Source: Strigamia acuminata (Eukaryota; Arthropoda; Chilopoda; Geophilomorpha; Linotaeniidae). From it: a DNA stretch of 64,000 bases. Numbering within the stretch: position 1 is the first letter of the stretch; every line of letters starts with the position of its first letter. Location of the stretch: the NCBI GenBank assembly GCA_949358305.1, contig OX442314.1, positions 61,575,369 through 61,639,368 on the forward strand. The letters are read 5' to 3'. Shown one piece after another: positions 33,911-45,735 of this stretch. Both the position numbers and the translations under genes were made by a program. The notes under the pieces were generated by a model. The model saw only the letters and a program-made list of their open reading frames with translations. It had not been told where the DNA came from and searched no databases.

Positions 33911-34142
33911 AATGTTAGATTTTCATTAAATTATAAACCGCTTTTACTGCACAATTTATCGTCGTGTTTATTTACAGTTGATCACGTTCATACACATGTC
34001 TTTTAGACATTAATTTTGCAAGGTTTTGTTCGTTCGTTGTAGCTACATTTGTTTTTATAATTTCGATCGATTGTCATGCACTTATTGTTACATCAGATCG
34101 TTATATCGTATTATCTTAAACCACACATCGTTACTAATTAAC
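33911..34142. other. Unassigned AT-rich spacer
   Basis: No ORF or repeat recognised. It may be 3' flank of the MBD ORF on the minus strand. Confidence 0.3.
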
Positions 34143-34565
34143 TTAATTGATATTCATACAAAATATTTCGATAATTGATTGTTTCTTGATACAACACAAA
34201 ACAGCTGTAAGAGCCTTGGCATCTCTTTTTCTCGGCGTTAAGAGTTCAACTGGTACATGTGCGTGAGTAAAGTCGAAATCTGCAGGATCAAAATCTTCAT
34301 GCCTGTCTGCATGCCATCTGCAGATGTCAGGTAACGATCGACAACGCTCTCCATCCGGAGAAAAATAATAAATGTTGACCATTCCTGCTGTTTTGCCTTT
34401 CTTGCGCATGAAAACCTTTCTTGTCCATCCAAAAGGAATGTCCGTGGAAGTCGAGGGTAATGGCTCAGATTCCTCAGAGCCCGTCATAGTTGAGTCAAAG
34501 CCCGTCATAGTTGAGTCAAAGCCCGTCATAGTTGAGTCAAAGCCCGTCATAGTTGAGTGGAACAA
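34143..34565 (-). CDS. Methyl-CpG-binding-domain protein fragment, fused to satellite-coded repeats
   Basis: 140-residue minus-strand frame. The first 32 residues are satellite-coded TMTGFDS repeats. An acidic-serine linker follows, then an MBD-like domain near residues 45-110: FGWTRKVFMRKKGKTAG, NIYYFSPDGERCRSLPDI and DFDPADFDF. It aligns without gaps to the core of MBD2-type domains: both DNA-contacting arginines (in MRKKG and RCRSLP) and the YYFSPDG turn are kept, while the usual Asp before YYF is Asn. It ends 30 residues after the domain. Whether it is an exon of a host gene, a transposon-borne domain or a relic cannot be decided. Confidence 0.65.
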   Translation of the reverse strand: MFHSTMTGFDSTMTGFDSTMTGFDSTMTGSEESEPLPSTSTDIPFGWTRKVFMRKKGKTAGMVNIYYFSPDGERCRSLPDICRWHADRHEDFDPADFDFTHAHVPVELLTPRKRDAKALTAVLCCIKKQSIIEIFCMNIN

Positions 34566-34767
34566 ATTTCAACAAATTTCAACAAATTTCAACAAAATTT
34601 AACAAAATTCAACAAAATTCAACAAAATTCAACAAAATTCAACAAAATTCAACAAAATTCAACAAAATTCAACAAAATACAACAAAAGTCAACAACATTC
34701 AACAAAATTCAACAAAATTCAACAAAATTCAACAAAATTCAACAAAATTCAACAAAATTCAACAAAG
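34485..34767. repeat. Left end of the large satellite field
   Basis: Four 21-bp units of the agtcaaagcccgtcatagttg type are followed by about 20 units of caacaaaatt. The array is cut at 34767 by the Gag-only LTR element and resumes at 43594. Confidence 0.95.
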
Positions 34768-36426
34768 TGTGACGATTCTACTTTTGGCTGATTTATTAGC
34801 CATTTTAAGAGATAAATCGGTCGGAACAAGACGTTGTTAAGACTAACAACAACCTAACCGAGATAAGCTACGAAATGTGCGCTAAATGAATAAAACAACG
34901 AAATGATACAAACTTACGGTTTTACTTGCTTGTTTCTACGAATACAAATGGTTCAGGGTTCTGGATACGTGTAAGCGGCGGCTACACTGGTTGAGGATCC
35001 GGGCGATGCACGAAGGGTACGGCTGACTTTGCGGCATCGTCACAAATAACGCTACGGAGACGTATTTGGTCCGCAGCTCGAATATCTAATAATACGAAGA
35101 GTCCTTCGTATGGAAAGGAATATTCTGTAGAATATTCCAGGTCAAATAAATACAAAGTGATTAGTGGAATACAACAAATGAATTGTTGTATAAATATTAA
35201 TGGGGCGGGGACAGTCACGACAGTCGACAGGACCGTCGCGGGAGTTGTTGAGGCTCCATCCGCCAGCATGCCTTACGACGACAAGATCTCGTGATCAGGC
35301 GCCGAGTATTTGTTTGTACGCTTTTAGTCGCTATCGGTGGTACCAACCACCAAGTAAACATTCCTATGGACTTGCCAATTACAGGATTACCAATACCTGG
35401 GTATTTTATTTAGCACAGTATTTGTAATACCGTTCACGGGATACCGACCCGGAGTGTACGATGGGGCGGAGACCGTCACGACGGTTGAGGGAACCATCGC
35501 GGGAGGATTTGACTCCTCCATCCGCCAGCATGCCTTACGATGACGGGGTCATTAGACCGAGCACCGGGTAAAATATTAATCAGCCACTGCTGTTGGATTA
35601 CCATTATCCAGGTAGTTATTTAACGCAACATCTTCACGGATATTGCTCACGGGCTACCAACCCGGCGTGTTACCTGTGCATTAGGCCTTTACCGACTTTT
35701 AACGTGCGGAAGGACCGATCGCAGAAAGACAGGAACCTGCGAGGGCTATTTACAACAGCCATCCTGCAGCGGACTGAGGCCAGTTAGCTGAGGGACCTAC
35801 TTTCATTTAGCAAGGTCGTACTGTATACGACCGTTATATTAAGCCACCGTACGAAATCCTACTGCCCCTTAGAGCAGCTGGCTAACGTTACGGGACCATT
35901 TGGTAACCGGAGTTAGTCTTCCCGAAATGACGCTACAACGACAATATCCAGTCGGATGAGAGTTGAGGGGGCCTGATGTGTCTGTAAGAAAGAGAGAAAT
36001 CAAACGATAACCAACAATACATACAAACATACAGAAAACAAGCCAGCGGCCTGGTAGAAAACCAGAGCTTATATAGTTCTTGAGAACAATCAGATTGGCG
36101 ACAGCCAATCAGGTGCCTGGATCGACAGATTCGTGGATCACTAGTCCGGACCTAATAGAGACCGGGGTTCGGACCTAATATGGAATTGGGTCCAGAAGGG
36201 TCCGATTGGTCCCCTTCAACAAGTAAATATAAAATATAATATTGATTCGGCAGAATCAATATTTAAGTAAATAATACTTTATCATGTTTAATAAATAATT
36301 TATATTTATTCACGTCATTCCGACAATTAATTATAATTCTCGCAATTCATTCGAAAATGCGCGCTTTTAATCAAATAGCGCCATCTGGCGGCAAATCGGA
36401 AATTATACGGTTTTATAACCGTCACA
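34768..36426 (-). repeat. 3' LTR of the Gag-only element
   Basis: TGTGACGATTCTAC ... ATAACCGTCACA on the plus strand. An internal block repeated at about 260-bp spacing (near 35205 and 35464) carries gggcgg.gaccgtcacgac, a small ggag...ctcc hairpin and gccagcatgccttacga. Confidence 0.92.
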
Positions 36427-37394
36427 CATCCCCCGGTGGCAAACATAAGAGTTTACTAACTCTATATTTGTCATCGGAAAGATTACTTCTTAAGTTTAAG
36501 ATGTTCACCCTGATTTTTATTGAATTATTTATAATCCAATACCTGCTCTATTAATTTTAGTCAAAATTAATCACACTAATTTCTTTCAGAAACTCATAAC
36601 ACAATTGACTAATTGGCTTTCCTGTTTGATACACCTCCTAGTTGCAAGGCAACGGGATGGATTCTTCGGAACATGTCATTCATATTCGTCATCCACTCGA
36701 TTTCGATTGAAATCTTACTCTACCGATCTAATTCAAACATGAACATGTTTATTAGAGGATTTGTAACAACTCTTCGAATTTTGACTTAATAAAATCAAAA
36801 CATAATTCTTTTGCTGCTTAATATCCCAAGCCTCGACCGAGACTTGAATTTTACTTTAACTGGGGACCTCTTACACAAATAACTAGACTATTGTCTAATT
36901 ACTACAAATATTTATTTGTAGTCGTGTAACCTAACTCGTATTTTATTTTCTTCTAGAAAACAATACCAATTTATTCTACGAGCGTAAAATATATTTGTTC
37001 CGAAATAAAACTTCTTTTATTTATCATCATTTCTAGAATCCTAGAATTTTGTATCCGATTTAAACTATCTCCCGGTGGTGTGATTTATTAATCACTACAC
37101 CGCTTAAAGTATTTATCTAAATACCACACAAGTTTTTATTAAAAACTTTTTATTCTATTGAATAAATTCAACTTTTATCAACCGAAGCTTTATTCAAAGT
37201 TCCGGTGATCGAGATTTATTTAAAACCTTTTGACTTTGGTGGGATAATATTTTATCCCCCGGATCTAGCATTTTGCTTCAGACAAATTAGAAACGTTTGT
37301 TTCAAGTTTATCCACTTTTATTAAGAATTTCAGTTATGAAACTCGTAAGACTGTTTTGTAATTAATTACTAAATAGTCTTTTATAGGTTCATCT
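36427..37394 (-). other. 3' untranslated interior and polypurine tract of the Gag-only element
   Basis: AT-rich sequence without ORFs. The plus-strand catcccccggtgg at 36427-36439 is the complement of the polypurine tract and abuts the 3' LTR. The motif tcccccggtggtaaaa recurs in the leader near 39477. Confidence 0.7.
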
Positions 37395-38702
37395 TTAGAT
37401 TTCACCAAATAAAGCTTCATTGTTACGGATTACCTTATAAATTTTCTTTAAACAGTGAGTTGGCACTCTTTGTTTGCGTAACAGATAGGTACTATCTCTA
37501 GTGAGATTGTCAAAAAATAGTGCAACCACACTTTTGGAGGTTAAATAACCTTGTAAATTCCACATTCTATAGAATCGGTATATGAAGGAATACAGACTCT
37601 CTGAGTCTCGTTGTTTTGTTAAAATCAACTGTACTGTTCTTTCTAACTGTGTTGTTACAAATTGTTCGCGGAACAGGTATTCGAATATTTTCCAATTGAA
37701 AATTTTATGTTGATTTTCACAAAACCAATTCTGAGTAAAGTGTAACAAATAGCTTGGAACACATTCGTGAACCATTTTTTGTAGCGGCATATAATTAATA
37801 GATGCCACCTTCCTGATAAATGCGAGGAGTAGCTCGCTCTCGTCGGCTTTCAGTGAATACTTTTGGAAAGTACTCTGCCCCTTTTGCAACAATGTATACA
37901 CACTTTTCACCATGTTAATGTATTCATCTGAAGACAATCCAAAGTGAGGTGATCGCGAACGCGATCTAAAATTATTTTGCAAAACACTACAATCGCGCAC
38001 ATAATTAGCAATTCGTACGTTCTTGTTTGTTACATTAGTAACTACATCTTGAGTATCGTTCAAGGATGATTCGGGTGAAAGTAAATGTCTATGAGCCCAA
38101 ACGGGATCAAGATTTGCTTTCTGTCGATACCGATTAATTGGTGTCGAAGGAGTCGAACCTAATCGTGGATCGTTAGATCCATAATTAGCGGAAGAACGAG
38201 ATCTAGATCTAGATCCTTTAAAAGGTAGTTTATTTAACATAACAAAATCCACCATTTCGACGATTGATCGGAATTGGTTTGGATTCAAACCATAATCAGT
38301 ACAAAATAAAAGTCCTGTCGGACCTAAATGTGATCCATCCGATGGAAGATTTCCTTCCACAGGAGAATTTAGTTCAGTCTGAACCAAGTTAGGATCTATA
38401 ATTCTGATCGGTTCCGTTGTTTCATTCGAAACACTATTACCGACCACGTGGTTTACTATTTCCTCTACTAATCCAGTTTTGTTAGCAACTGGCACAAATC
38501 CGGTTAAACTTATTCTACCGGTCAAACAAGTTCTTTCCTTACCGCGTGTGTTCATCGAGTGCTGGTTACTAGTCATAACTAAAATTGAAAAATAAAATTT
38601 CCGAAGTCTGAGAGATAACGATGAAGTCGTAACGTTCAGGAAGGTTGCAAACGAAGCAGTGGTTACACTATTTCGAATGGAAGTATGGGTACTTCGATAC
38701 AC
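37395..38702 (-). CDS. Gag protein of the Gag-only LTR element
   Basis: 435 residues; the probable real start is the internal Met at 38576 (MTSNQHSMNTRGKERTCL), which gives about 393 residues. An RS-rich stretch (GSRSRSRSS) is near residue 165 and another (FRSRSRSPHFG) near 250. The last 180 residues have a Ty3-type capsid pattern: LLLAFIRKVASINYMPL, FNWKIFEYLFREQF, QRDSESLYSFIYRFYRMW. There is no zinc knuckle; nucleic-acid binding may rest on the Arg/Ser stretches. The stop at 37395 is followed by 970 bp without coding potential. The frame is intact in a young insertion, so it is probably still functional or recently so. Confidence 0.75.
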   Translation of the reverse strand: MYRSTHTSIRNSVTTASFATFLNVTTSSLSLRLRKFYFSILVMTSNQHSMNTRGKERTCLTGRISLTGFVPVANKTGLVEEIVNHVVGNSVSNETTEPIRIIDPNLVQTELNSPVEGNLPSDGSHLGPTGLLFCTDYGLNPNQFRSIVEMVDFVMLNKLPFKGSRSRSRSSANYGSNDPRLGSTPSTPINRYRQKANLDPVWAHRHLLSPESSLNDTQDVVTNVTNKNVRIANYVRDCSVLQNNFRSRSRSPHFGLSSDEYINMVKSVYTLLQKGQSTFQKYSLKADESELLLAFIRKVASINYMPLQKMVHECVPSYLLHFTQNWFCENQHKIFNWKIFEYLFREQFVTTQLERTVQLILTKQRDSESLYSFIYRFYRMWNLQGYLTSKSVVALFFDNLTRDSTYLLRKQRVPTHCLKKIYKVIRNNEALFGEI

Positions 38703-39052
38703 CTCTCTGATTGGTTGATTGTCAAACGTCAGTCTCGCGAGACTCTAATCTCATCTGAGATTGGTGGAAATCACTATTTTCGTGGAACCTAAATCTTGTC
38801 AGATTTCAGGGTTATGACGTAGTCACCAAATAAAATGGATACTTTTCCAAGTATTTTAAAATATCACCAATTTTATTAATAAAAATGGTAACCTTTACGG
38901 GATTTTTAAAGTATTAAAAACCACAATTTCACAAGTACGTTGAATCGATTGAATCGACGGCTTTGCTGAATTCCGTTCTTTATTTGAATTTATCAAATAA
39001 TAAATTTCAGTTTTAACTAAAACTTACTAACTTGATTTTTACAAAATCTAGT

Positions 39053-39088
<36 letters not shown>

Positions 39089-41914
39089 TATTCCGAGGAA
39101 TTTCGAACGCAATTCCGTGAAAAGGTGAAGGAATACACATTTTTTAAATGTATTTGTCTCTGTTAAGGCGGTATACAAGGTTTCTTGTATCTCCTCCCCC
39201 TCCGTTTCTTCAGAATATTCTTTAGAATCTTCTGAAAAACTGGATTCGAACATTATTTAAATATTCTGACATTATTAGGCATAAATAATTATATGCTTTC
39301 TAGTTTATTCAAACTTTCAAACAAGATTAGGTATTTATACCTAACCGATCGTTTTGACGTTGTCTACGAATTCTTTCGATGGACGTCATGTCGTTTTTCT
39401 ACGTGTTCGATTGAAACTACGGTAAATCGATGAATTGGGGGCGGACACGAACGTATCAAAGTCAGCTTAATCTTCATCCCCCGGTGGTAAAATTTTAAAC
39501 TTTACCACGTGGTAAATTTAATATTTCACCGTAAAATCCATTTTTTCAAATGAAAAAAAATTGTAATGGAAAGTTCCTTATTTACGTTGTAAATATCCTG
39601 GAAATTTCATCCTTTATTTCGAGAATGAAGAATAAAGTTTTATTCCTTTTCTACACCAAAATCGTTCGATTTTGCAATTCGCAAAATTTACTATTTTCTT
39701 TAGAAAATAAGAATTCAAAGAATGCAACGTTCTTTCTTGTAATGTTAATTACAAGATTAATGTAAACATGATTAAAATTTGGATAAATTTCAACTGAAAT
39801 TTTTCCAGTTAATCGTATCATTCGATTTATTTTAATAAACCGAAATAAATATTACTCTTATTTTTAGGTAAATCCAGATTTATTTAGTCAAATAAACCGA
39901 ATTCGCGATGATTGAATTGTTAGGCAACAATTCAGGAAAGTACGCCTGGAAACCTGGCGGCTTCTCGGTAAAACTCCGCAATTCTGTTGCTAGGCAACAC
40001 AGCTGCGAACATGGCTTCGCCGGAATTGAACATTTGAACGATCTTCAATTCCTTTTAAAATTCGGATTTCAACATTTTAAAATCAGGGTTTGATTGTACA
40101 ATACAAATGTAAAGATAATCAGGTATGTGTCTATTTTGTAAATAAACCTTTAACACGAATAAACCTATTCTTTCAATTTTACCAACTTGTCTTGTTTTTA
40201 TTTTATTTTTTTTTTAAAATACTGATAAGTTTTTAACTTAATTTGAAATCCCAAACGGAATTTAGGGTTTAGTTATTTTATTTAAAAACAACAGATAAAC
40301 TTGGAATTAGACTTCGAATTCTTTCGGGGTTAAATCTTCGTTTAAGCCTGACCGCGTGTTTTATTGTAACTACGACGGAAAATCATCGTTGTCCAGACGG
40401 ATAAAACAACGTCGAATTCGGATTGGATTCTCCAATTCCCGTGATAGGATTTTTAGGCCTTACCACATGGTAAAATAATTATTTTATACCATCGTTCGAA
40501 TTTTCTGCAGAAAATACATTTAGAAGTGAATACTCTCATCGTTCTTAGGATTTCAATCACAAGAACAAAATTGGATACTTTAGAAATAAATAAATAAACT
40601 TCGTACGAAACTTACTTTAAATTCGAACTCGAATTCTTTTTAGGAAATTAAACTTTCTCGTTTTAAGCCTGTCCACGCGTTCGATCGTAACGGCGACGAT
40701 TAGACGTTCACGGAACGGGCAAAACAACGATAAGCTCGGATTGGAGTTCAAACATTCCGTGTTGAGATTTTTAGGCCTCGCCACGTGGTAAAATAATCAT
40801 TTTACGGCGAATTCGAATTTTCAGCGGAAAATTACAAATAAAGATAAAAGAAAATACCTTCGCTTGTGATTTTAATCACGAGAGCAAAATAAACACATTC
40901 AGAGAGAAATAAATTTCGATTGAAACTTATTTCCACGGGAAACTTAATTATAAGTCTTCGGTAAGTCTGAGGAGAGCGCACTGAAACGTTTGGTTCTCGG
41001 TGGCTTCTCGGCAAAACACCTGTTGCTGGGCAACCGTAGTAGCAAAAGTCTTCGCTAAATTTGAATAGTATTCTATCCAAGGAATTTGGTTTTAAAGACT
41101 TAAAACCAAAAGGTGATTAACACATTTGAACATTAAAATGTAAATCAGGTATGTAAAGCAATTTATCGAAATAAAATATCTTTTATTCCATTGAATCAAC
41201 TTTTCCGTCGTTTTATTTAATCAAATAAAATTAGGCCTTGAAATATAAAAACATTCTTTATTTGAAATCTCAAACAGAATTAAAACTTGGTTGTTTTAAT
41301 CAAAACAACCGGCGAATACTGGAATTCATTTTTGAATTTCCTTCGAGAAATGTTCGAACTTTATGTATTAAGCCCAACCACGTGGTTTCTCGGATCGACG
41401 ACGGCGAAACGACGTTACCCGGGCGGACGTAACAGCGACAAGTTCGGGCAAGATTTTCAAACTTTCGTGGTAGGTTTTTAGGCCTGACCACGCGGTAAAA
41501 TTATCATTTTACACAAATATATAATTTTTTCTTCAGAAAAACAAATTAAAGTGAATACAATCGTTGTTCTTGTGATTTTAATCACAAAACAACATTCAAT
41601 ACATTTAGTAAAGATATAAATTTCGTTCGAAACTTATTTTACAAGAAATTTTGTCGTAAGACTAAATTATCCAAACTCCACTTTTCACGAGCACGATTTC
41701 CAAATTCATTCGAATAAGAAATTGTAGTCTATCGTCGGTAGAACCGCTTGTGACGGTCCTAATGAAATTCCTAGAAAAGTTTCACGAGGAGAACTGTAAA
41801 ACAAACATTAATTTTACCGTAAAAAATTTCATTTGAAATTTTAACACCGTAAGCACATTTCCAAATTCTCATAAACACACACAACTCAAAATTCACTTGA
41901 ATTTTTGCAGCCTT
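38703..41914 (-). repeat. 3.2-kb leader of the Gag-only element with degenerate repeats
   Basis: No ORF. Several diverged repeat blocks recur irregularly. ttttaggcct..ccac..ggtaaaa is at about 40451, 40768 and 41475, with a related tttaccacgtggtaaa near 39500; the centre ccacgtgg is an E-box palindrome. A palindrome cttgtgattttaatcac is near 40863 and 41568. GTTGC..GGCAAC motifs similar to RFX X-boxes are near 39989 and 41023. Near 41724 a second primer-site-like string tcggtagaacc..cttgtgac resembles the true LTR junction, suggesting part of the leader arose from an older LTR edge. Confidence 0.6.
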
Positions 41915-41932
41915 ATCTCGGTAGAACCTCCA
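41915..41932 (-). promoter_or_regulatory. Primer-binding site complementary to tRNA-Gln
   Basis: Plus-strand atctcggtagaacctcca equals the 3' end of animal tRNA-Gln including CCA. It is separated by two bases from the 5' LTR. Confidence 0.8.
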
Positions 41933-41934
41933 CT

Positions 41935-43593
41935 TGTGACGATTCTACTTTTGGCTGATTTATTAGCCATTTTAAGAGATAAATCGGTCGGACCAAGACG
42001 TTGTTAAGACTAACAACAACCTAACCGAGATAAGCTACGAAATGTGCGCTAAATGAATAAAACAACGAAATGATACAAACTTACGGTTTTACTTGCTTGT
42101 TTCTACGAATACAAATGGTTCGGGGTTCTGGATACGTGTAAGCGGCGGCTACACTGGTTGAGGATCCGGGCGATGCACGAAGGGTACGGCTAACTTTGCG
42201 GCATCGTCACAAATAACGCTACGGAGACGTATTTGGTCCGCAGCTCGAATATCTAATAATACGAAGAGTCCTTCGTATGGAAAGGAATATTCTGTAGAAT
42301 ATTCCAGGTCAAATAAATACAAAGTGATTAGTGGAATACAACAAATGAATTGTTGTATAAATATTAATGGGGCGGGGACAGTCACGACAGTCGACAGGAC
42401 CGTCGCGGGAGTTGTTGAGGCTCCATCCGCCAGCATGCCTTACGACGACAAGATCTCGTGATCAGGCGCCGAGTATTTGTTTGTACGCTTTTAGTCGCTA
42501 TCGGTGGTACCAACCACCAAGTAAACATTCCTATGGACTTGCCAATTACAGGATTACCAATACCTGGGTATTTTATTTAGCACAGTATTTGTAATACCGT
42601 TCACGGGATACCGACCCGGAGTGTACGATGGGGCGGGGACCGTCACGACGGTTGAGGGAACCATCGCGGGAGGATTTGACTCCTCCATCCGCCAGCATGC
42701 CTTACGATGACGGGGTCATTAGACCGAGCACCGGGTAAAATATTAATCAGCCACTGCTGTTGGATTACCATTATCCAGGTAGTTATTTAACGCAACATCT
42801 TCACGGATATTGCTCACGGGCTACCAACCCGGCGTGTTACCTGTGCATTAGGCCTTTACCGACTTTTAACGTGCGGAAGGACCGATCGCAGAAAGACAGG
42901 AACCTGCGAGGGCTATTTACAACAGCCATCCTGCAGCGGACTGAGGCCAGTTTGCTGAGGGACCTACTTTCATTTAGCAAGGTCGTACTGTATACGACCG
43001 TTATATTAAGCCACCGTACGAAATCCTACTGCCCCTTAGAGCAGCTGGCTAACGTTACGGGACCATTTGGTAACCGGAGTTAGTCTTCCCGAAATGACGC
43101 TACAACGACAATATCCAGTCGGATGAGAGTCGAGGGGGCCTGATGTGTCGGTAAGAAAGAGAGAAATCAAACGACAACCAACAATACATACAAACATACA
43201 GAAAACAAGCCAGCGGCCTGGTAGAAAACCAGAGCTTATATAGTTCCTGAGAACAATCAGATTGGCGACAGCCAATCAGGTGCCTGGATCGACGGATTCG
43301 TGGATCACTAGTCCGGACCTAATAGAGACCGGGGTTCGGACCTAATATGGAATTGGGTCCAGAAGGGTCCGATTGGTCCCCTTCAACAAGTAAATATAAA
43401 ATATAATATTGATTCGGCAGAATCAATATTTAAGTAAATAATACTTTATCATGTTTAATAAATAATTTATATTTATTCACGTCATTCCGACAATTAATTA
43501 TAATTCTCGCAATTCATTCGAAAATGCGCGCTTTTAGTCAAATAGCGCCATCTGGCGGCAAATCGGAAATTATACGGTTTTATAACCGTCACA
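41935..43593 (-). repeat. 5' LTR of the Gag-only element
   Basis: 1659 bp, the same length as the other LTR and nearly identical to it. It has the same internal duplicated block (near 42372 and 42631). Confidence 0.92.
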
Positions 43594-44554
43594 AAAGTTT
43601 AATGAAGCCCGTCATAGTTGAGTTGAAGCCGGTCATAGTTTAGTCAAAGCCCGTCATAGTTGAGTGGAACAAATTTCCACAAATTTTAACAAATTTCAAC
43701 AAAATCAACAAAATTCAACAAAATCCAACAAAGTTCAATGAAGCCTGTCATAGTTGAGTCAAAGCCCGTCATAGTTGAGTGGAACAAATTTCCACAAATT
43801 TCAACAAATTTCAACAAAATCAACAAAATTCAACAAAATTTAACAAAATTCAACAAAATTCAACAAAATTCAACAAAATTCAACAAAATTCAACAAAATT
43901 CAACAAAATTCAACAAAGTTTAATGAAGCCTGTCATAGTTGAGTTGAAGCCGGTCATAGTTTAGTCAAAGCCCGTCATAGTTGAGTGGAACAAATTTCCA
44001 CAAATTTTAACAAATTTCAACAAAATCAACAAAATCCAACAAAATTCAACAAAGTTTAATGAAGCCTGTCATAGTTGAGTCAAAGCCCGTCATAGTTGAG
44101 TGGAACAAATTTCCACAAATTTCAACAAATTTCAACAAAATCAACAAAATTCAACAAAATTTAACAAAATTCAACAAAAGTCAACAAAATTCAACAAAAT
44201 TCAACAAAGTTCAATGAAGCCTGTCATAGTTGAGTTGAAGCCGGTCATAGTTTAGTCAAAGCCCGTCATAGTTAAGTGGAACAAATTTCCACAATTTCAA
44301 CAAATTTCAACAAATTTCAACAAAATCAACAAAACTCAACAAAACCCAACAAAATTCAACAAAGTTCAATGAAGCTCGTCATAGTTGAGTCAAAGCCCGT
44401 CATAGTTGAGTCAAAGCCCGTCATAGTTGAGTCAAAGCCCGTCATAGTTGAGTCAAAGCCCGTCATAGTTGAGTGGAACAAATTTCAACAAATTTCAACA
44501 AATTTCAACAAATTTCAACAAAATTTAACAAAATTCAACAAAATTCAACAAAAT
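43594..44554. repeat. Satellite field, second segment
   Basis: Alternates 21-bp cccgtcatagttgagtcaaag-type units, a ggaacaaatttccacaaattt linker and 10-bp caacaaaatt runs. It ends at the left LTR of the three-LTR Gypsy element. Confidence 0.95.
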
Positions 44555-44731
44555 TGTTGTGTACACACTCACAACTAATCAACTAATTGATTGACTTTGT
44601 AATAATTGAGAATACACCTGATTGTTAATGAGAAATTATGTAATCTACTTTTGGTTGCTATAGCAATTTGGCATAATAAACAGTCGACTAGCTGAAATCA
44701 AAGAGTGAAGTTTGTGTGTGTTTTGCTTGAA
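44555..44731 (+). repeat. LTR copy A, truncated at its 3' end
   Basis: Begins TGTTGTGTACACACTCAC and follows the other copies to gttttgcttga, then changes abruptly to agtcggtgaa repeats. The last 37 bp of the LTR are missing. Confidence 0.9.
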
Positions 44732-45160
44732 GTCGGTGAAAGTCGGTGAAAGTCGGTGAAAGTCGGTGAAAGTCGGTGAAAGTCGGTGAAAGTCGGTGAA
44801 AGTCGGTGAAAGTCGGTGAAAGTCGGTGAAAGTCGGTGAAAGTCGGTGAAAGTCGGGGAAAGTCGGGGAAAGTCGGGGAAAGTCGGGGAAAGTCGGGGGA
44901 AGTCGGGGGAAGTCGGGGAAAGTCGGGGAAAGTCGGGGAAAGTCGGTGAAAGTCGGTGAAAGTCGGTGAAAGTCGGTGAAAGTCGGTGAAAGTCGGGGAA
45001 AGTCGGGGAAATTCGGGGAAAGTCGGGGAAAGTCGGGGAAAGTCGGGGAAATCCGGGGAAAGTCGGTGAAAGTCGGGGAAAGTCGGTGAAAGTCGGTGAA
45101 AGTCGGTTGAAGTCGGTGAAAGTTGGTGAAAGTCGGTGAAAGTCGGTGAAAGTCGGGGAC
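44732..45160. repeat. 10-bp minisatellite (agtcggtgaa)
   Basis: About 42 units of agtcggtgaa and agtcggggaa in alternating blocks. Unlike the other arrays it is GC-moderate and purine-rich on one strand. Confidence 0.95.
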
Positions 45161-45735
45161 GTTTTGTTAAGTTTTGTTAAATTTTTTTAAATTTTGTTAA
45201 ATTTTGTTACATTTTGTTAGATTTCGTTAGATTTCGTTAGATTTCGTTAGATTTCGTTAGATTTTGTTAAATTTGTTTAGATTTGTTTAGAATTGTTTAG
45301 AATTGTTTAGAATTGTTTAGATTTGTTTAGATTTGTTTAGATTTGTTTAGATTTGTTTAGATTTGTTTAGATTTGTTTAGATTTGTTTAGATTTGTTTAG
45401 ATTTGTTTAGATTTGTTTAGATTTGTTTAGATTTGTTTAGATTTGTTTAGATTTGTTTAGATTTGTATAGATTTGTTTAGATTTGTTTAGATTTGTTTAG
45501 ATTTGTTTAGATTTGTTTAGATTTGTTTAGATTTGTTTAGATTTGTATAGATTTGTTTAGATTTGTTTAGATTTGTTTAGATTTGTTTAGATTTTTTTAG
45601 ATTTGTTTAGATTTGTTTAGATTTGTTTAGATTTGTTTAGATTTGTTTAGATTTGTTTAGATTTGTTTAGATTTGTTTAGATTTGTTTAGATTTGTTTAG
45701 ATTTGTTTAGATTTGTTTAGATTTGTTTAGATTTT
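45161..45735. repeat. 10-bp minisatellite (atttgtttag)
   Basis: A short transition of gttttgttaa and atttcgttag units leads into about 45 nearly perfect atttgtttag units. Confidence 0.95.

Larger units (their letters stand above)
34768..43593 (-). mobile_element. Gag-only (TR-GAG-like) LTR retrotransposon, 8.8 kb
   Basis: Two 1659-bp LTRs (34768-36426 and 41935-43593) differ at about a dozen positions by eye. Target duplication AAAG (34764-34767 and 43594-43597); the empty site restores continuous satellite. On the minus strand the internal region starts with a tRNA-Gln-type primer site TGGAGGTTCTACCGAGAT two bases inside the 5' LTR (plus-strand 41915-41932). It ends with a polypurine stretch CACCGGGGGATG before the 3' LTR. 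The 5.5-kb interior holds a single Gag ORF (38702-37395) and a 3.2-kb leader. No protease, RT, RNase H or integrase is present, so movement must depend on a partner element. Confidence 0.9.
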
